The notes under the pieces are model-generated. The model ran no database searches, was not told the DNA's origin, and was given only the letters and a program-made list of their open reading frames with translations. The translations under genes and the position numbers were made by a program. This document shows positions 34,527 to 45,340 of a stretch of DNA of 64,000 nucleotides, piece by piece; within the stretch, counting starts at the first letter, position 1, and every line of letters begins with the position of its first letter. Origin of the DNA: Chondrosia reniformis (lineage: Eukaryota > Porifera > Demospongiae > Chondrillida > Chondrillidae); the NCBI GenBank assembly GCA_947172415.1, contig OX359189.1, forward strand, positions 2,750,501 through 2,814,500. Reading direction: 5' to 3'.

Positions 34527-35520
34527 AACTTTCTCATATAATAATAACATTAACTCCTTGTTATGAATGACATATTGATACATGCTACATTTAGGGCCTT
34601 AAGGGGTTTCTAGGGGTAGGAATACACCACCCACCCTGAGAGTCTGTTTAGAATTGGTAGGGTGTCTGTATTTCAGGAATAATTTTATTAATTAGGTTGA
34701 TTGTTTTGGATATTAAAGCCTGGTGTCTCATTATATCAGCAGCTAGCATTCTGCAGGAGTCCTCGAAACTGGTATCTTTATGACTGTATATAGTCTCAGA
34801 AAATCTTGGCATGCACTCAAGAGTGGTATATAAGATTGCAATAATGACCCTCAATTCTCAATTAACAGCTAATTAGTTTGGTGGTTTTAAAAGCAACCAT
34901 ATTAGTTAAAAATAAAGTTCTGTTTTGCAGCCTCAAATGTCACCATCACCTACACATTAAGGTTCACTTGTAATCTATATAGCTTTATAATACCTCACCT
35001 TTGGTTTCAGTGATGTTATTTGTATACATACAAGTGTAAAGTAATTGCATGAAACTGCCTTAATGAATATTTATATGGTCACACGTATACCAAATGATAC
35101 CTGTCTTGCCTTGTTATGTTTTCTAGATGTGTCATGCAGTCACTGTTGTAATATACTGCCATCCCTACTTTCTAGCTTCCTTTCTAAAATGCTTCAATTT
35201 AACTTGTATTCCCCCTTTTTATTACTTATATATTAGTTTGTAAAGTCTCCCTGATGAAACTACAGCAGTAGACTACTTTCTCATATAATAATAACATTAC
35301 CTGCTTGTTATGAATGACATTGATACATGCTACATTATACGTTTGTATAACTAAATGACAGAGATCATTGTGCTCCATATTCACAATTGTATAAACAGCA
35401 GTGGTATGACAATTAGCTGCAGGGGTGGTCCAACTGTAATAAAGGGGCTGCTGAATGGGGTGTTTGAACATTTAGGGCCTTAAGGTGTTTCCTAGGGGTA
35501 GGAATACACCACCCACCCTG
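34527..35520. repeat. Nested dispersed repeats
   Basis: 34527-34636 (CTCATATAATAATAACATTA ... CACCACCCACCCTGAGAG) recurs, split, at 35278-35522. Into it is set the block 34639-35030, which recurs at 37317-37705. Confidence 0.7.
34639..35030. repeat. About 390-bp direct repeat, copy 1 (copy 2 at 37317-37705)
   Basis: Nearly identical to 37317-37705, same orientation, 2.3 kb apart. Both contain a minus-strand frame of 68-69 codons ending IIPEIQTPYQF that starts RVIIAILYTTLECMP; three amino-acid differences suggest it was once coding in a mobile element. Confidence 0.85.
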
Positions 35521-36006
35521 AGAGACAGAAAGTGATTGGATTCCTGCATGCAAGATGGAGAGAAGTTGCATAGTGAAATGTAACTAACTTATAACCATAC
35601 ACTTGTGTGTTAGGGTGCACCATCTCTACTTAATTCAGCTTGGTGCGCCCAAATGCAGAAGTGTATATATGGTTAAGTTACTTAAATTTCACTGGTACAA
35701 CACTGCCATTCCTACTTCTATAACAATGTGTTTATGCTCATTTCTACATTGACAGATGGTCAATGCAAGAATGATTATTTTAATGATCAATCTCTTTTCT
35801 TATATATTATTATTATTTATATTATTAAAGTGCCCATGCATGTACATACATTAAGGTGTAGATAAATGCCAACCAGTTCTGGTTAAGGGGCACAGGGCTA
35901 TACCTGGACACGTATAAACCATCGCCACTTAAGGCTACCAGGCCGCACTTCCCAAACAGTCACATACACAAGCACCGAGTTCGGAGGTGGTGCATTGTTT
36001 AGTTCA

Positions 36007-36243
36007 ACACAGGATCAAATTACAGGTTTCATATGGAATGAAACCTATTTGAAACTCTTGGGAACTGCCAGGTTTCAAAAGACATGAAAGCATGATAAAC
36101 TTGGAAAAGGATCTGGGAAAAACTTGAAACTTGTGAAATTAATCTCCTAGCTATAGTGCATACTTGTCCACCCTTTGAAACCTGGCCGTTCAAGAAGTTT
36201 CAAATAGGTTTCATTCCATCTAAAACCTGTAATTTGATCCTGT
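36007..36243. mobile_element. MITE with about 70-bp terminal inverted repeats
   Basis: 36007-36080 starts CACAGGATCAAATTACAGGT, and 36174-36243 is its inverted complement ending in ATCCTGTG. A CAA triplet flanks both ends. 237 bp, no coding capacity. Confidence 0.75.
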
Positions 36244-36387
36244 GCAAGTGAAAAAAGGGTGAAGGGTGATTTACAGAGTAGGATGATGTGGATAATGTAG
36301 ATAATGTAGGTGCATGTATACACAAAAGTAATAAGAAAGTAATAAAATATAAGTGAAATATACACAGGGGAGGGAGCCATGGGGTTA

Positions 36388-37161
36388 TTATCCGACGTAG
36401 TTTCGTCTTTTCCACATTTTTAATATTAAAAACCCGATTTTAGTACTCCTGCAAGCCTCAGTCAATGCCACTATCAGCTTTTCACTATATAGCTTACTAT
36501 CAAATTCAGCAACCCTCTCTCTTAACTCCTCAAACAAGCTACTTCTTTCATTACTAATCTTTTCACACCTAAGAATGAAGTGGTTACTGTCTTCTACTTC
36601 CTGTGATTCACAGTGCTGACACAGACGCTCACTCCTCTCTATTCTAGACCATCTACCCTCTTCTATTCTCAGTCTAGCTGTGCCTCCTCTTATCTTAGAA
36701 ATAAGGCTTCTAACTTCTCTATTTCTAATATCAGTACTATAACTAGGTTCCCTAATAGACAGTAGGCCAGCTAAGTCTTGCAATTTACTACTACTGGCTA
36801 TACTTTCCTTCCATTCACTTTGTAGCTCTCTCTTAAGGCAACTGAATACTACTGCTCTAAACTCATTGCTGGATAGGCTCTTACAGTCAGTAGGATCCCC
36901 TAGCTTCAACTTATCAAATATGCTAACAATCTTTGAGACCCATTCAACCTTTGTAGCTAATATGCAATTGATTACTCTTTTAACAATTACGGAATCTGGC
37001 CTGATTAAGAGCTTTTGCCAGTACAACACTACTTTCATCCTATATAACTCTCCACCTTGCAGGAATTTGCTTATATAATGATATACGTATATGTAGCATC
37101 TTTTGTCCTGGTAACAAATATTATCTATTTTACATTGATAACATTGACAGTGATTGTTCAC
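36388..37161 (-). mobile_element. LINE (non-LTR retrotransposon) ORF2 C-terminal fragment
   Basis: A 257-codon open stretch whose C-terminal half has RTE/CR1/L2-type post-RT features: RLRIEEGRW, then RLCQHCESQEVEDSNHFILR with C-x2-C...H-x4-C, and a hydrophobic/acidic end (LILKMWKRRNYVG). The N-terminal 60 residues (MKVVLYWQKLL, VEWVSKIVSIFDK) fit the segment after the RT. RT and endonuclease are absent. 5'-truncated. Confidence 0.65.
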
Positions 37162-37316
37162 TTTATTTCAGCCTACATGTGATACGTATGTATCATAAGA
37201 CTTGTACATAGTTTAACATGAAGATGTATATGAATTTTGCTCAAAGACTCAGTTAGGCATGAAATTGGAGAAAATTATCACGTACGTAGAACCTTCAGTA
37301 TGACTTATCTACTTGT

Positions 37317-37705
37317 TGGAGTCTGTTTAGAATTGGTAGGGTGTCTGTATTTCAGGAATAATTTTATTAATTAGGTTGATTGTTTTGGATATTAAAGCCT
37401 TGTGTCTCATTATATCAGCAGCTAGCATTCTGCAGGAGTCCTCGAAACTGAAATCTTTATGACTGTATATTATAGTCTCAGAAAACCTTGGCATGCACTC
37501 AAGAGTGGTATATAAGATTGCAATAATGACCCTCAATTCTTAATTAACAGCTAATTAGTTTGGTGGTTTTAAAAGCAACCATATTAGTTAAAAATAAAGT
37601 TCTGTTTTGCAGCCTCAAATGTCACCATCACCTACACATTAAGGTTCACTTGTAATCTATATAGCTTTATAATACCTCACCTTTGGTTTCAGTAATGTTA
37701 TTTGT
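37317..37705. repeat. About 390-bp direct repeat, copy 2
   Basis: Partner of 34639-35030; lies just upstream (in LINE orientation) of the LINE fragment. Confidence 0.85.
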
Positions 37706-37800
37706 ATGTACAGTGAAATCTCATTAGAGTGAAGCTCAAAGGGAACCAAAATAAGTTCCTTATATCGAATATTCACTAAAATATTGAATGTATATAAGTA
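37706..37800. repeat. Tigger/pogo-like terminal repeat (second copy)
   Basis: Starts CAGTGAAATCTCATTAGAG and matches 920-1000 over about 85 bp. Confidence 0.5.
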
Positions 37801-37842
37801 TGAAATATTAAAAAACTTCTACCAAAATGGGGAAGAATCTAG

Positions 37843-38103
37843 GGATGGCACAAAAGTACAGAAACAAGAAATGATGTTACACATTGAAGCATTAGATGTA
37901 CGTGCATGAATCATAATCATAAAACCAATGGTGTTACAACATATCCCTATATCATGCATTTTCTAGTGGGAAGCACACCATGCAAAATTCTACCAGATGT
38001 AGGGATATGTTGCAACACCCTTGCTTGTATGATTCATGCACAGCTAATGCTTCACTGTGTAACACCATCTCTGGTTTTGTATTTTTTGTGCCATCCCTAC
38101 ATC
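37843..38103. mobile_element. Inverted-repeat element (copy 2, interior-deleted)
   Basis: Same terminal inverted repeats as 28160-28668, but only about 260 bp long. Confidence 0.7.
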
Positions 38104-38371
38104 TTCACTATTTTTGTAGAAAAGTTTTAGTTTCTGCACTTTTTTATGGAGCATGAGCTAGGAATTAGATTTGTATTTTAAACAATGAAGCCTTGAATCT
38201 TGGGCCACGAAAACCGTCATGCTCAATAATAACGTTATCGCTCTCGCTTCTACAAAATATACAGCGTGGAAAATTTAGAGTATTTTCACTTAATAAGCCT
38301 ACTGCATAACTGCAAATTTTAAGTTTTAGCCTGAAAACTGGAGAAGTCGCTACATATTCTGAAATACCTAA

Positions 38372-38790
38372 TTAGTTGTGAAATGAAGACACCATATAGG
38401 CTGGGGTATTAGGAGTATCTAAATGGGGATCAAAGTTAAAGTCCTCTCGCTTATCATATACTTTAGTGATAAATTGATTACTAGTAATGGTTATATCTAA
38501 GTCTAAAAAGGGGGATTTCCTAGGGCTGGTATTTGTCTTTTTAAGAATAAGTGTCACTAATTGACAGTTCAAAATCCTTGTTATTAATACATAAAAGGTC
38601 ATCAATATACCTATAAGTATTGGAAAATTTAATAGCTAGGGTGATGTTACCCTTAAGTTACTGTAGTCCTTTCATAAACTTATACTCATAGGCAAACAGA
38701 AAATAATTAGCAACTACAAGGGCACAGTCAGAGGATTGACACATTGAGAACAGCATAAGATCAGAAGGAAGATCAAGGAGGTTATGCTAA
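38372..38790 (-). mobile_element. Penelope-like retroelement reverse-transcriptase fragment
   Basis: On the minus strand: DCALVVANYFLFAYEYKFMK, then the catalytic TYRYIDDLLCINN (YIDD box) and, after a shift, LKKTNTSPRKSPFLDLDI with YDKREDFNF, the palm/thumb motifs of Penelope-like RTs. An in-frame TAA (about 38661) and at least one frameshift make it inactive. No GIY-YIG endonuclease part remains. A hammerhead-like motif of family 2 lies 190 bp away, on the other strand. Confidence 0.85.
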
Positions 38791-38978
38791 TACAGTGGAC
38801 ACCTTGCATGAACATGGACTTAGGAATGAACTTGATTCCTATTTGGAATGACATACTTAATTAACACTGCCACCCATTTTTATCCTAATTTAATATTCAG
38901 CGCATTTTCACCATTACATCATCACTCACCACCTGCCATCCAGCATCCATTTAAATACACTTGTGTTCCTCTTTTATT

Positions 38979-39020
38979 ATTGCTGATGAAGACCTTATAA
39001 TTAGGGTCAAAATGTTCAAT
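38979..39020 (+). ncRNA. Hammerhead-like motif, family 2 (copy F, core mutated)
   Basis: ATTG, CTGATGA, stem II GACC/GGTC, then AAAA in place of GAAA, ATGTT, CAAT. Stem I ATTG/CAAT intact. Loss of the conserved G12 position predicts an inactive copy of the motif at 42408. Confidence 0.5.
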
Positions 39021-39514
39021 TCTAAAAAAATATTACTGTTGCTGTAGCTTGCTAATCATCAACTAATTACATATGTGGGTGTAACATGAATCCATTATAG
39101 TACACATATCCTATAGGAGGTATACATGTAATCCTATACTTGTTTTTTATGATTTCTCTCAGTATACACACACCCTCTAGTGTGTCTCCGCATGTGGAAC
39201 TGTAACCAAATTTCTGTTCTAGTTGGTGGTGTAGCTGTAGTACAATCATGTTAATTATATAATTTCAACTAGAGGTATATAGAAAGTATCAGGTTCCAGC
39301 AGGGTATTACTACCTGAACCATCATATATACCTGGTACCCCAATGCATTCTTTTTAAAAATGAAGGATTCTTACAACTAGAACTTATTACAATTATTAGA
39401 ATTATTATTATTTTGTGAATCATGACAGACACATAAGCTATATGTACATCAGGAATCAAATAGTAAAAATGATAACTGACCACAGGTGTTATATCACAAG
39501 AGAGGAAGATATGA

Positions 39515-39600
39515 AGGGATGGAAGAGTGGGAATTAAACTAAGGACAGCGAGCTTTGGCCGCCACCAGTGCTCAGCCTCGAGCTCATCTTCACTGGGTAG
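39515..39600 (-). repeat. Possible tRNA-derived SINE remnant
   Basis: Minus strand has CTGAGCACTGGTGGC (A-box-like) and CTTAGTTTAATTCCC (B-box-like) about 35 bases apart. Degenerate; no functional tRNA is claimed. Confidence 0.25.
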
Positions 39601-39765
39601 AAAATGGTAGATATATAGTCTATACCAAATCCATACAGTATATACGTATATAATTACTTTAAGTTAGATCGTGGAAATAACCACATTATAATCCATGAAA
39701 TAACATTGTCAGCCATTTTATGTCTAGAATCACTGTATCGTCTATCGAGTAGATAAAAACACCTA

Positions 39766-41523
39766 ATGGGTTTGCCAAAGGAATCTAGAAGTATTACTCG
39801 AGTTTCTAAAGTTGCTCATCAAATTCCTGACAATGTACTTAATAACCCCGAACTCTTAAAATATTGTCGAGTACTCCCGCAGAATTACAATTTTGAAATA
39901 CCCAAGACAGTTTGGAGAATCAATCAAGGCTGGTAGCTCTTCAGTTTCCCGAGGGACTTCTCATGTTTGCGTGCGTCATCGCTGATATTATCGAGCAGTT
40001 CACATCGGCCGAGACAGTCATTATGGGAGATGTGACTTATGGAGCGTGTTTTTGTTGACGATTTCACTGCAGCTAGCTTAAGTAATAGTAAAATGAGGAT
40101 TTTAATCTAACTGCGCCACCCAAATTAGATACATCTTTCGAAATTTGTATGTATGTATGTATATGTGTGCAAGCAAAATATAATGTGTGTCTTATTTCTC
40201 CTTATGCGCATGATTTCCTGAGAGCTGACAATCATTCAATGTTCATTACATGCTAGTGCCAATGCAGCATTTTTTGGTGCTTACCATTACTATAGTATTA
40301 TGATGAAGGCCGCCCACATTTAAGGAACTGAGGCAGTTTGAAGAGAACTTATGAATAAATGTGTCTTTTTTCTGCTTACACAACTTAGGTTGTGATTTCC
40401 TGGTGTATTACGGTCACAGCTGCCTAATTCCCATCAGCACAACTAAACTGAAGTCTTTATATGTGTTTGTTGACATTCCGTTTGACACTAAACACTTCAT
40501 TGACTCAGCTAACTTTGAAAGGCAAAGTAAACTTTTGCTTGTGAGCACTGTACAATTTGTAGCCTCCTTACAGTCTACAGCGACTGTGTTGCGAAATGAG
40601 TTTTCTATCACCGTGCCACAGTGCAAACCATTATCACCAGGAGAAATATTAGGTTGTACATCTCCTATTGACCCAGCCATCTGACTCCATCTTGTACGTG
40701 GGCGATGGAAGATTTCACCTTGAGTCAATGATGATAGCAAACCCAAGTGTTCCAGCATATAGATATGACCCCTACACTAAATGTTTAACAAGGCTTGTAT
40801 TTAAGGCAGTACTGTTTTTTCTTAGTCTCAGTATGTACAGTCTTGAGATATTGCAAAAGAGGCTAATGATTTTGTTAAATAAGACCGTTCTATATTCATA
40901 GTTAATCATTTCTGTGCCTTTTAGGCAGAAATTGCACAACAATTTGGTCTAGCTAGCACTGATTGTTATATCAGACTAGACATTTAATGAGACACCTCTC
41001 ACATTTCCTTTGGAAATACCTGAATGGCTAGGTATTGTTAGGCGACTGTTACAGTCACTGTGCTGCTCTGCCCTTGTTACTTAGAGAACACAATGATCAC
41101 AAAGAGATGCAAGATGTACGGTCAATGGAAATCACGAGGGTAACTATAGGCCTAATTCTGGGTACCATTGCTCGTCAAGGAAACCCTTGCATTCTGGAGG
41201 ACATGCAGGCAAAGCTAAATAAATGTGGCCTTAACCACATTGTCGTATTACTATCAGAAATATTTCCTCACAAACTAGATCTCTTTGATAGCGTCGATGC
41301 TTGGGTGCAGGTAGCTTGTCCCAGGTTGTCTATTGACTGGGGTACAGCCTTTTCTAAGCCCCTTCTGACGCCATATGAGTTGAATGTTATGCTAAAGGCA
41401 GCTCCTAAGTGGAAGGAGGCATATCCAATGAACTTCTATGCCAATGATGTCTCTGGTCCATGGACTGTCTACTTCCACAAGAAAAAAGATGGAAGACCAA
41501 AACGGAAGATTGTTTTAGAATAG
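39766..41523 (+). pseudogene. DPH1: DPH1 (2-(3-amino-3-carboxypropyl)histidine synthase subunit 1), frameshifted
   Basis: DPH1 with DPH2 performs the first step of diphthamide synthesis on elongation factor 2, using an unusual radical-SAM [4Fe-4S] cluster. Exons 39766-40081, 40389-40792, 41085-41523. Matches the family throughout: [98 protein letters not shown]. The three cluster cysteines (TYGAC, LGCTSP, VACPRL) are all present. Three frame breaks: about 10 bp missing after WRINQ (39927), one extra T after GAC (40050-40055), and a shift after CTSP (40669-40676). Intron 2 has a GC donor (ACAAG|GCTTGT). Splice structure is retained, so it is not a retrocopy. Either a decaying duplicate or sequence errors in a real, normally essential gene. 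Confidence 0.85.
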
Positions 41524-41694
41524 TACTGGAATCTCCGTACCTTTTACCATTCTATTGTAATCATGTTAGGTTTGTGGATTTTTGTAATGTATGTTATATC
41601 AGTACTACACAATAATTATATACAGGCAGTTACACAGAAGAATTCCTTAGCATGTATTACATACACGAGCCAGTATGTACACATATTTTTTTTT

Positions 41695-41728
41695 CTTTGA
41701 TAGCGTCGATGCTTGGGTGCAGGTAGCA
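41695..41728 (+). repeat. Scrap copy of DPH1 exon 3
   Basis: About 33 bp (TTTGATAGCGTCGATGCTTG onwards) identical to 41283-41315 in DPH1 exon 3, 410 bp downstream. Confidence 0.8.
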
Positions 41729-41929
41729 GGTAGGAAACTACATCTTAAGGTCATATCGTCTAAAATTTTAGGAACTAGGGAATAGGCATGCACGCTTCTG
41801 TTTTAAAACGATTTGTGCAGAGACGGTTACTTATATGGTACGTCAGATGAGAGGAAGCCTTTTGTCACCATTTTTTAATTAAGAGCTCTCTTCTTTTCTC
41901 TTTGACTGCGATAAATAAAAATGAAATTA

Positions 41930-42060
41930 GAAGTAGGGATGGCAATGCTTCCAACAGTCACTAGCAAATCTGCAAAGAGTAGCAAAACAAGAGAGTGATC
42001 ATGTGGCAAGGACATACAGAAGTGGCATATAGGGCATATAGCTATGGCATGGAAATCCCA
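41930..42060. repeat. Dispersed MITE-like repeat, family 1 (copy)
   Basis: GGGATGGCAATGCTTCCAAC followed by CACTAGCAAATCTG, AGTAGCAAAACAAG and TGATCATGTGG; the closest relative is at 14570-14660. Confidence 0.6.
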
Positions 42061-42407
42061 ACGCGTACAATTGGAGGCCTGGATGCAATGACATATGCAT
42101 AGTGACAAGTGCAGTACCCAGGATTCTACTGCATCTCTGCTGTCGGCTGCGTGTAGCAACTATGAACTCTTGTCAATTATTTTGTGTATGTGGCATGCAA
42201 GGTTTAGTTAGCTCTATTTTGCATGTTCATATTTTTTATTTTAATTTGCCTTGCCAATCTAAGTCTGGTTTGTCTGTCCATTAATCCATTGTCTTCAATA
42301 ACTTTAAGCTTTTAGTTGAGCTCCCTCACAATCCTGGTTGTTGGGTATTTTTGATTCTTCTGTATAGGAAGACTGGCTTTAACTGGCTGTATCCACACTC
42401 CTCATTT

Positions 42408-42443
42408 ATTGCTGATGAAGACCTCCGGGTTGAAACGTTCAAT
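42408..42443 (+). ncRNA. Hammerhead-like motif, family 2 (copy E, core intact)
   Basis: Stem I ATTG/CAAT, CTGATGA, stem II GACC/GGTT (loop TCCG), GAAA, CGTT with a GUU cleavage triplet. All core bases present; helices are minimal (4 bp). The flanks (ATCCACACTCC before, ATTATGTTGCTG after) match those of copy F. Confidence 0.6.
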
Positions 42444-42499
42444 TGCTGAAAATTATGTTGCTGTATGAGGCTCATTCAAATCAAATACTATTATCAATG

Positions 42500-42640
42500 A
42501 ATGTGCACCCATCCATCCACCCACCCATCAACCCATCCACCCATCCCATCCCATATCCATCCACCCATCCATCCATCCATCTACCCATCCACCTATCCCA
42601 TCCCATCCCATCCCATCCATCCATCCACCCATCCATCCCT
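42500..42640. repeat. CCATCCA/CCATCCC microsatellite-like tract
   Basis: Degenerate tetranucleotide (CCAT)n with CCCA interruptions, about 140 bp. Confidence 0.85.
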
Positions 42641-43155
42641 GATTGGTTATAAGTTTCACAGGTTATATAATTAGCGCACACGCTGCCGAGCGTTTGCAAA
42701 TGGAGTTAAGGCCTAGAATATGAATTGGACCATACGCTTTTCGAAAGATGGGAGAGATGGAGAGCTCAAGGCGTACCAACAGCGGTTGGGCCCTTGTGCG
42801 CCAGAGTAGCTTTGGTGGCGGGAAGGTAAGAATTATACTATAGACTCCTTTCATACATACTAAAATATTATCATTAACATTCTTTATCTTTTATAGCAGA
42901 AGAGATATTTCGCCGAATCCTGGAGCGCCTTTATAGTACTGAACAGCCGAATAGAATCTGTCTGCTTGAATTCTGTCATTTACATGCTCATGCTCCCAGG
43001 AAAGTTAAACATTGAATTGATTCAGTAATGAAATGTATTTATTCATGATAACAATAAGCTAAACCATGCACTTCTACCAGTAGCAAAATTCATAAAGTAA
43101 CAATTGCAAACTACATGTCTAACTCAAGAACTCTTAAAGTGTTCAGAAAGAATAA

Positions 43156-43686
43156 CTACTCCTTGTTAATATAGCATTGGAGTGTGCATGTCCCTGAGCT
43201 CGACATAGCTCCCCTCACTTTATATCCATAGCCCAGGCTTTTATCATACCACTGATCATCTCCCTTGAAGGTAGCGTTGTCGTACAGATCATCATACATA
43301 TCTTTATCAACAGGTTTATAACCATTATATACTTTTACATTCCACCAGTTGCTGTACAAATTGTAATCGTAAGGGACACTGAACATCACTCCCAGGGTGT
43401 TCCCATCGCCCAGCTTATAGCCAAGAACGCCAACAGCTCCTGTGGCCACAGGACCACTAGTCTTGCGAGCATTGTATAATGCAACCATCTGATCTGGCAC
43501 TTCATTCGGCAGAACTATGTCTGAGGCCCCGGAGTAGAAATAGACCCCGATGGCAGTCCATTTTCCTCCACTTTCATTACTCAAGCCAACAGCAATTTTT
43601 CGTTCTATGTCCCCCATTATACGGAGAATTTCGTTCAGCACTGAAAGTGAGAATTCGGCTACTGAAATAACGGTACCAGCTGACAT
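43156..43686 (-). CDS. Actinoporin-like pore-forming protein
   Basis: 176 aa from the ATG at 43686, the usual length of a mature actinoporin (about 175-180 aa). Family features in order: an amphipathic N-terminal helix region, ERKIAVGLSNESG, WTAIGVYFYSG, SDIVLP, GPVATGAVGVLGY, and the aromatic membrane/phosphocholine patch around YSNWWNV plus the later YDDLYDN tyrosines. The usual RGD is KGD here. No clear signal peptide: the frame stays open 33 codons further upstream without hydrophobic character, and a TGTAG acceptor at about 43694 suggests a separate leader exon. Members bind sphingomyelin membranes and form pores; in sponges the role (defence, prey, internal) is unknown. Divergent from the gene at 43963. 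Confidence 0.85.
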   Translation of the reverse strand: MSAGTVISVAEFSLSVLNEILRIMGDIERKIAVGLSNESGGKWTAIGVYFYSGASDIVLPNEVPDQMVALYNARKTSGPVATGAVGVLGYKLGDGNTLGVMFSVPYDYNLYSNWWNVKVYNGYKPVDKDMYDDLYDNATFKGDDQWYDKSLGYGYKVRGAMSSSGTCTLQCYINKE

Positions 43687-43786
43687 CCTCCTACAGCAAT
43701 TGCCTGATAAAGGTGAGTATATATATGACTGTATCAGTCCTGAGTAAGATAAGGTATCAGTCTTATCGTGATGATGCCGATGCAAA

Positions 43787-43962
43787 TGTGTAAGATGCTA
43801 GACAAGTGAGCTCCATTTATACTCCTTGCACTAAAGGTCAAAAGAATTACGGTGCAACCATAGATTTATAATACGTAACCGGGATTGGAATCCGCCTACG
43901 CACAGCTGTCACCATGTTTGTTGTAGTTCGGATTTTTGGGTACAACGTTTCTGGGACGTACG
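43787..43962. promoter_or_regulatory. Divergent promoter region, partly duplicated inverted at 48.1 kb
   Basis: Lies between the actinoporin-like gene (minus) and the 43963 gene (plus). 43851-43926 (contains ACGTAACCGGGATTGGAATC and CACCATGTTTGTTGTA) recurs inverted at 48000-48137. Confidence 0.5.
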
Positions 43963-45087
43963 ATGAGCAAAAGCTTTTACTTCGAGCAAATAAATGACTT
44001 AATTCGAGTTTTTTTAGAACGAACTCGTAACGTTCAAAGTGATATGGCGGAATCAAACGAAAAATCCTTTTTTAGTACCCTTCTTCAAAGGCTATTCGAC
44101 GGCGATTATTCATGCCGAAGTATTAGGCGTCATGGTACGATAAGGGAGCAGTCCGAGCAGATTCAAGTCCTTCTCAAGTCGGAAAAGGTCAGTGAACTAG
44201 AGTAAACTATGGATAATCGACCACCATCAAAATCGGACGCTTGTAGGAAACCAGAGAAGGCAAAACTCTAGTCCCTTTCTTTGCCAAGTTGACCTTACAC
44301 ATGACCTCGATTTATAACTAGAGATTAAGACTTTCACGTGTTTGCATACTGACGATACAACCCGAAATATAGAGTGGCCGAAAAAATGCTGAATCGGCAA
44401 AATTAACGATACTTCGGACAGCGCCTGTTTTGCAGTCAAGGAATTTTTAATTTCTACCAGATTTGGTATGAATATAGCTTTATCCTTTAACTTTAACAGG
44501 AGAAAGTTTGAGGCTCAATCTCTGCATCTGAGCCAAACGGCAGCCTTCTATTTGAGGACGTCCACGTGATCCAATTTCGGACACGTTTTCTAGATATAAA
44601 AACATTGCATTCAGATATAATTGACACTAAAAGATATTGAGGCACATGTGCCTTCTCCAACCACAACCATAGCAAGCCAGCATTCATCGGCAGTTAAATT
44701 AATTGTTCCGGACCAAGTGTTTCATGTTATATCACTCATGCCACAACTTCAGCCGTGAAAAAATCAATCAAGTATTCTATTATGATAGTAAATATACAAT
44801 ATAGGACAATATATATGGACATAGTTTGGCTTATATTCCAATTTAAGCCCCAAATTTACTGTCAAGCACAAGCCTTTGAAAATCTGCAGAATTTCTTTGA
44901 AAGAAAAGATGGGGATGATGGTCATGGTGGAAAACTTAAGGATGATGACCGTTATAAAAAGTGGCAGGAAATGTATAAGGCATATACTGTTGCCTCACTC
45001 TCCAAAGATCAATCAAGGCCATCCCTTGATGCCCCTTTACTTCACAATTCTCTAAGTGATGACCGCACATCAGATCATGAAATTTAG
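43963..45087 (+). CDS. Hypothetical small protein, two exons
   Basis: Exon 1 43963-44187 (75 codons, MSKSFYFEQINDLIRVFL..., donor AAAAG|GTCAGT), exon 2 44848-45087 (acceptor ATTTAAG, phase 0) ending SDDRTSDHEI and TAG; 154 aa. The first half is helical and basic, the second acidic and polar (KDGDDGHGGKLKDDDRYKKW). After the TAG the frame stays open for about 50 further codons (VLKHPIPVHLRQSK), so the stop may be a mutation in a longer protein. One arm of a large inverted repeat sits in the intron. Family not recognised. Confidence 0.45.
44217..44583. repeat. Large inverted repeat, left arm
   Basis: 367 bp almost identical to the reverse complement of 46190-46555 (outer end TCGACCACCATCAAAATCGG). 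Confidence 0.95.
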
Positions 45088-45254
45088 GAAGTCTCCAGCT
45101 CTGAAAATTGCATCATTATAGCAAATAAGAGTCGCCAACTTAAAAGTGTTTTGAAGCATCCAATTCCAGTACACTTAAGACAGTCCAAGTTAGACAATCC
45201 CAAGCAAAAAACCCTCAGGTCGTGTACTTACAAGTATATATGAGAATACTTTCT

Positions 45255-45340
45255 GAGAAGAAAATGAAGGGAGGCAGCAGTAAGAAAATGAAGGGAAGCA
45301 GCAGTAAGAAAATGAAGGGAAGCAGCAGTAAGAAAATGGT
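45255..45340 (+). repeat. 24-bp minisatellite, three and a half copies, possibly coding
   Basis: Unit AGAAAATGAAGGGAAGCAGC plus AGTA. In one frame it reads KKMKGSSS repeats with a usable donor (CACAGAG|GTATAA), so it could be an exon of the preceding gene. Confidence 0.6.

Noticed and set aside
42443-42699. Pro/His-rich and Gly/Trp/Met/Asp-rich frames
   Set aside because: Translations of the CCAT-type microsatellite.
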